Below the pieces are notes generated by a model, which saw only the letters and a list, made by a program, of their open reading frames with translations, was not told where the DNA came from and did not search any database. Below are positions 31,759-32,141 of a stretch of 32,141 nt of DNA, one piece after another. The stretch covers positions 1 to 32,141 of the forward strand of contig JAXIHJ010000152.1 in assembly GCA_034189755.1 (NCBI GenBank). Reading direction: 5' to 3'. Both the position numbers and the translations under genes were made by a program. Within the stretch, counting starts at the first letter, position 1. The number at the start of each line of letters is the position of its first letter. This DNA comes from JAXIHJ01 sp034189755. GTDB taxonomy: Bacteria > Planctomycetota > Phycisphaerae > SM23-33.

Positions 31759-32141
31759 ATGGCAAACTACAACAAGGTGATCCTGGTCGGCAACCTGACC
31801 CGCGACCCGCAGATGAGCTATCTGCCATCGCAAACTCCCGTTGTGGAGTTTGGCCTGGCTGTCAATCGCCGCTGGAGGGGCCAGGACGGGCAGCAAAAAG
31901 AGGAAACCTGCTTCGTCGACTGTCGCTGCTATGGCCGGCAGGCCGAGACGCTGAATCAGTATATGGCCAAGGGTCGGCCTCTCCTGGTGGAGGGCCGGCT
32001 GCAATTTGATACATGGGAAGACAAGGACGGCAGCCGCCACAGCAAGCACCGCGTTATCGTCGAACGGTTCCAGTTCCTTGGCGGCGGGCAGCAGCCTCGC
32101 AGCGCCCCGCAACCGGCGCCGAGTTCGCCGGCCGAGGGACC
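31759..32141 (+). CDS. ssb: Single-stranded DNA-binding protein, 3' end outside the window
   Basis: The OB-fold protein starts MANYNKVILVGNLTRDPQMSY, where the GNLTRDP motif is diagnostic. It continues with VVEFGLAVNRRW, ETCFVDCRCYGRQAETLNQYMAKGRPLLVEGRLQ and HRVIVERFQFL (motifs abridged). SSB binds and protects single-stranded DNA during replication and repair. The window ends in the Pro/Gln/Ser-rich linker, so the acidic C-terminal tip that recruits partners is not seen. An AGAGGA ribosome-binding site lies upstream of the ATG, 47 bases after rpsF. Confidence 0.95.
   Translation, partial: MANYNKVILVGNLTRDPQMSYLPSQTPVVEFGLAVNRRWRGQDGQQKEETCFVDCRCYGRQAETLNQYMAKGRPLLVEGRLQFDTWEDKDGSRHSKHRVIVERFQFLGGGQQPRSAPQPAPSSPAEG

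Overview
This 32.1-kb window is dense, high-GC bacterial DNA that best fits a planctomycete of the Phycisphaerae type. That placement is an inference. It rests on a PEP-CTERM surface protein next to a stand-alone pseudopilin, a single-gene YjeF C-terminal-type NAD(P)HX dehydratase, a DUF401 permease, a GH130 phosphorylase, and the run prs-rplY-pth-rpsF-ssb. No 16S rRNA or other decisive marker is present. The first ~560 bases are the exception: they are visibly AT-richer and encode part of an SRP54/Ffh protein on the minus strand that stops mid-gene where a truA gene, lacking its N-terminus, begins on the plus strand. This looks like a chimeric join.

Layout. 1-1246: ffh fragment joined to truA fragment. 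1271-2971: dnaN with its own promoter, then a DciA/DUF721 gene. 2994-5464: a large membrane protein with a VanZ-like end (minus) and an unknown lipoprotein (plus). 5736-6932: tRNA-Ser(UGA) and an aldo/keto reductase interrupted in frame by a 36-nt palindrome. 6990-9425 (minus): sigma70-type promoter, cobalamin riboswitch, intrinsic terminator, PEP-CTERM protein, pseudopilin. 9458-14980 (minus): nnrD, btuF, btuC, btuD, ribF, nrnA as one tightly packed run. 15000-15886: an inverted-repeat element and larB. 15894-19396 (minus): GH130 phosphorylase, tsaD and a C-terminal-processing protease. 19491-21994: tRNA-Phe and a PpiD/SurA-like membrane protein. 22092-23993 (minus): rtcB and archease. 24090-25135 (plus): a 44-aa membrane protein coupled to a TauE/SafE permease. 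25193-26800: MoxR ATPase and a cysteine-rich lipoprotein. 26903-27068: a candidate structured small RNA. 27085-28377 (minus): DUF401 permease. 28454-32141 (plus): promoter, tRNA-Gln, prs, rplY, pth, rpsF and the start of ssb.

The most interesting region is 6990-14111. A complete cobalamin riboswitch, with a near-consensus promoter and a strong terminator, controls not an outer-membrane receptor or a B12 enzyme but an exported PEP-CTERM protein followed by a pseudopilin. A FecCD-type ABC importer with a lipoprotein binding component lies just upstream on the same strand. Together they could form a cell-surface corrinoid capture and uptake route. The riboswitch, promoter and terminator are read directly from the sequence; the uptake role is a hypothesis.

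Many long open frames antisense to these genes are by-products of high GC and were left out. No CRISPR array, rRNA, transposase or phage gene was seen.
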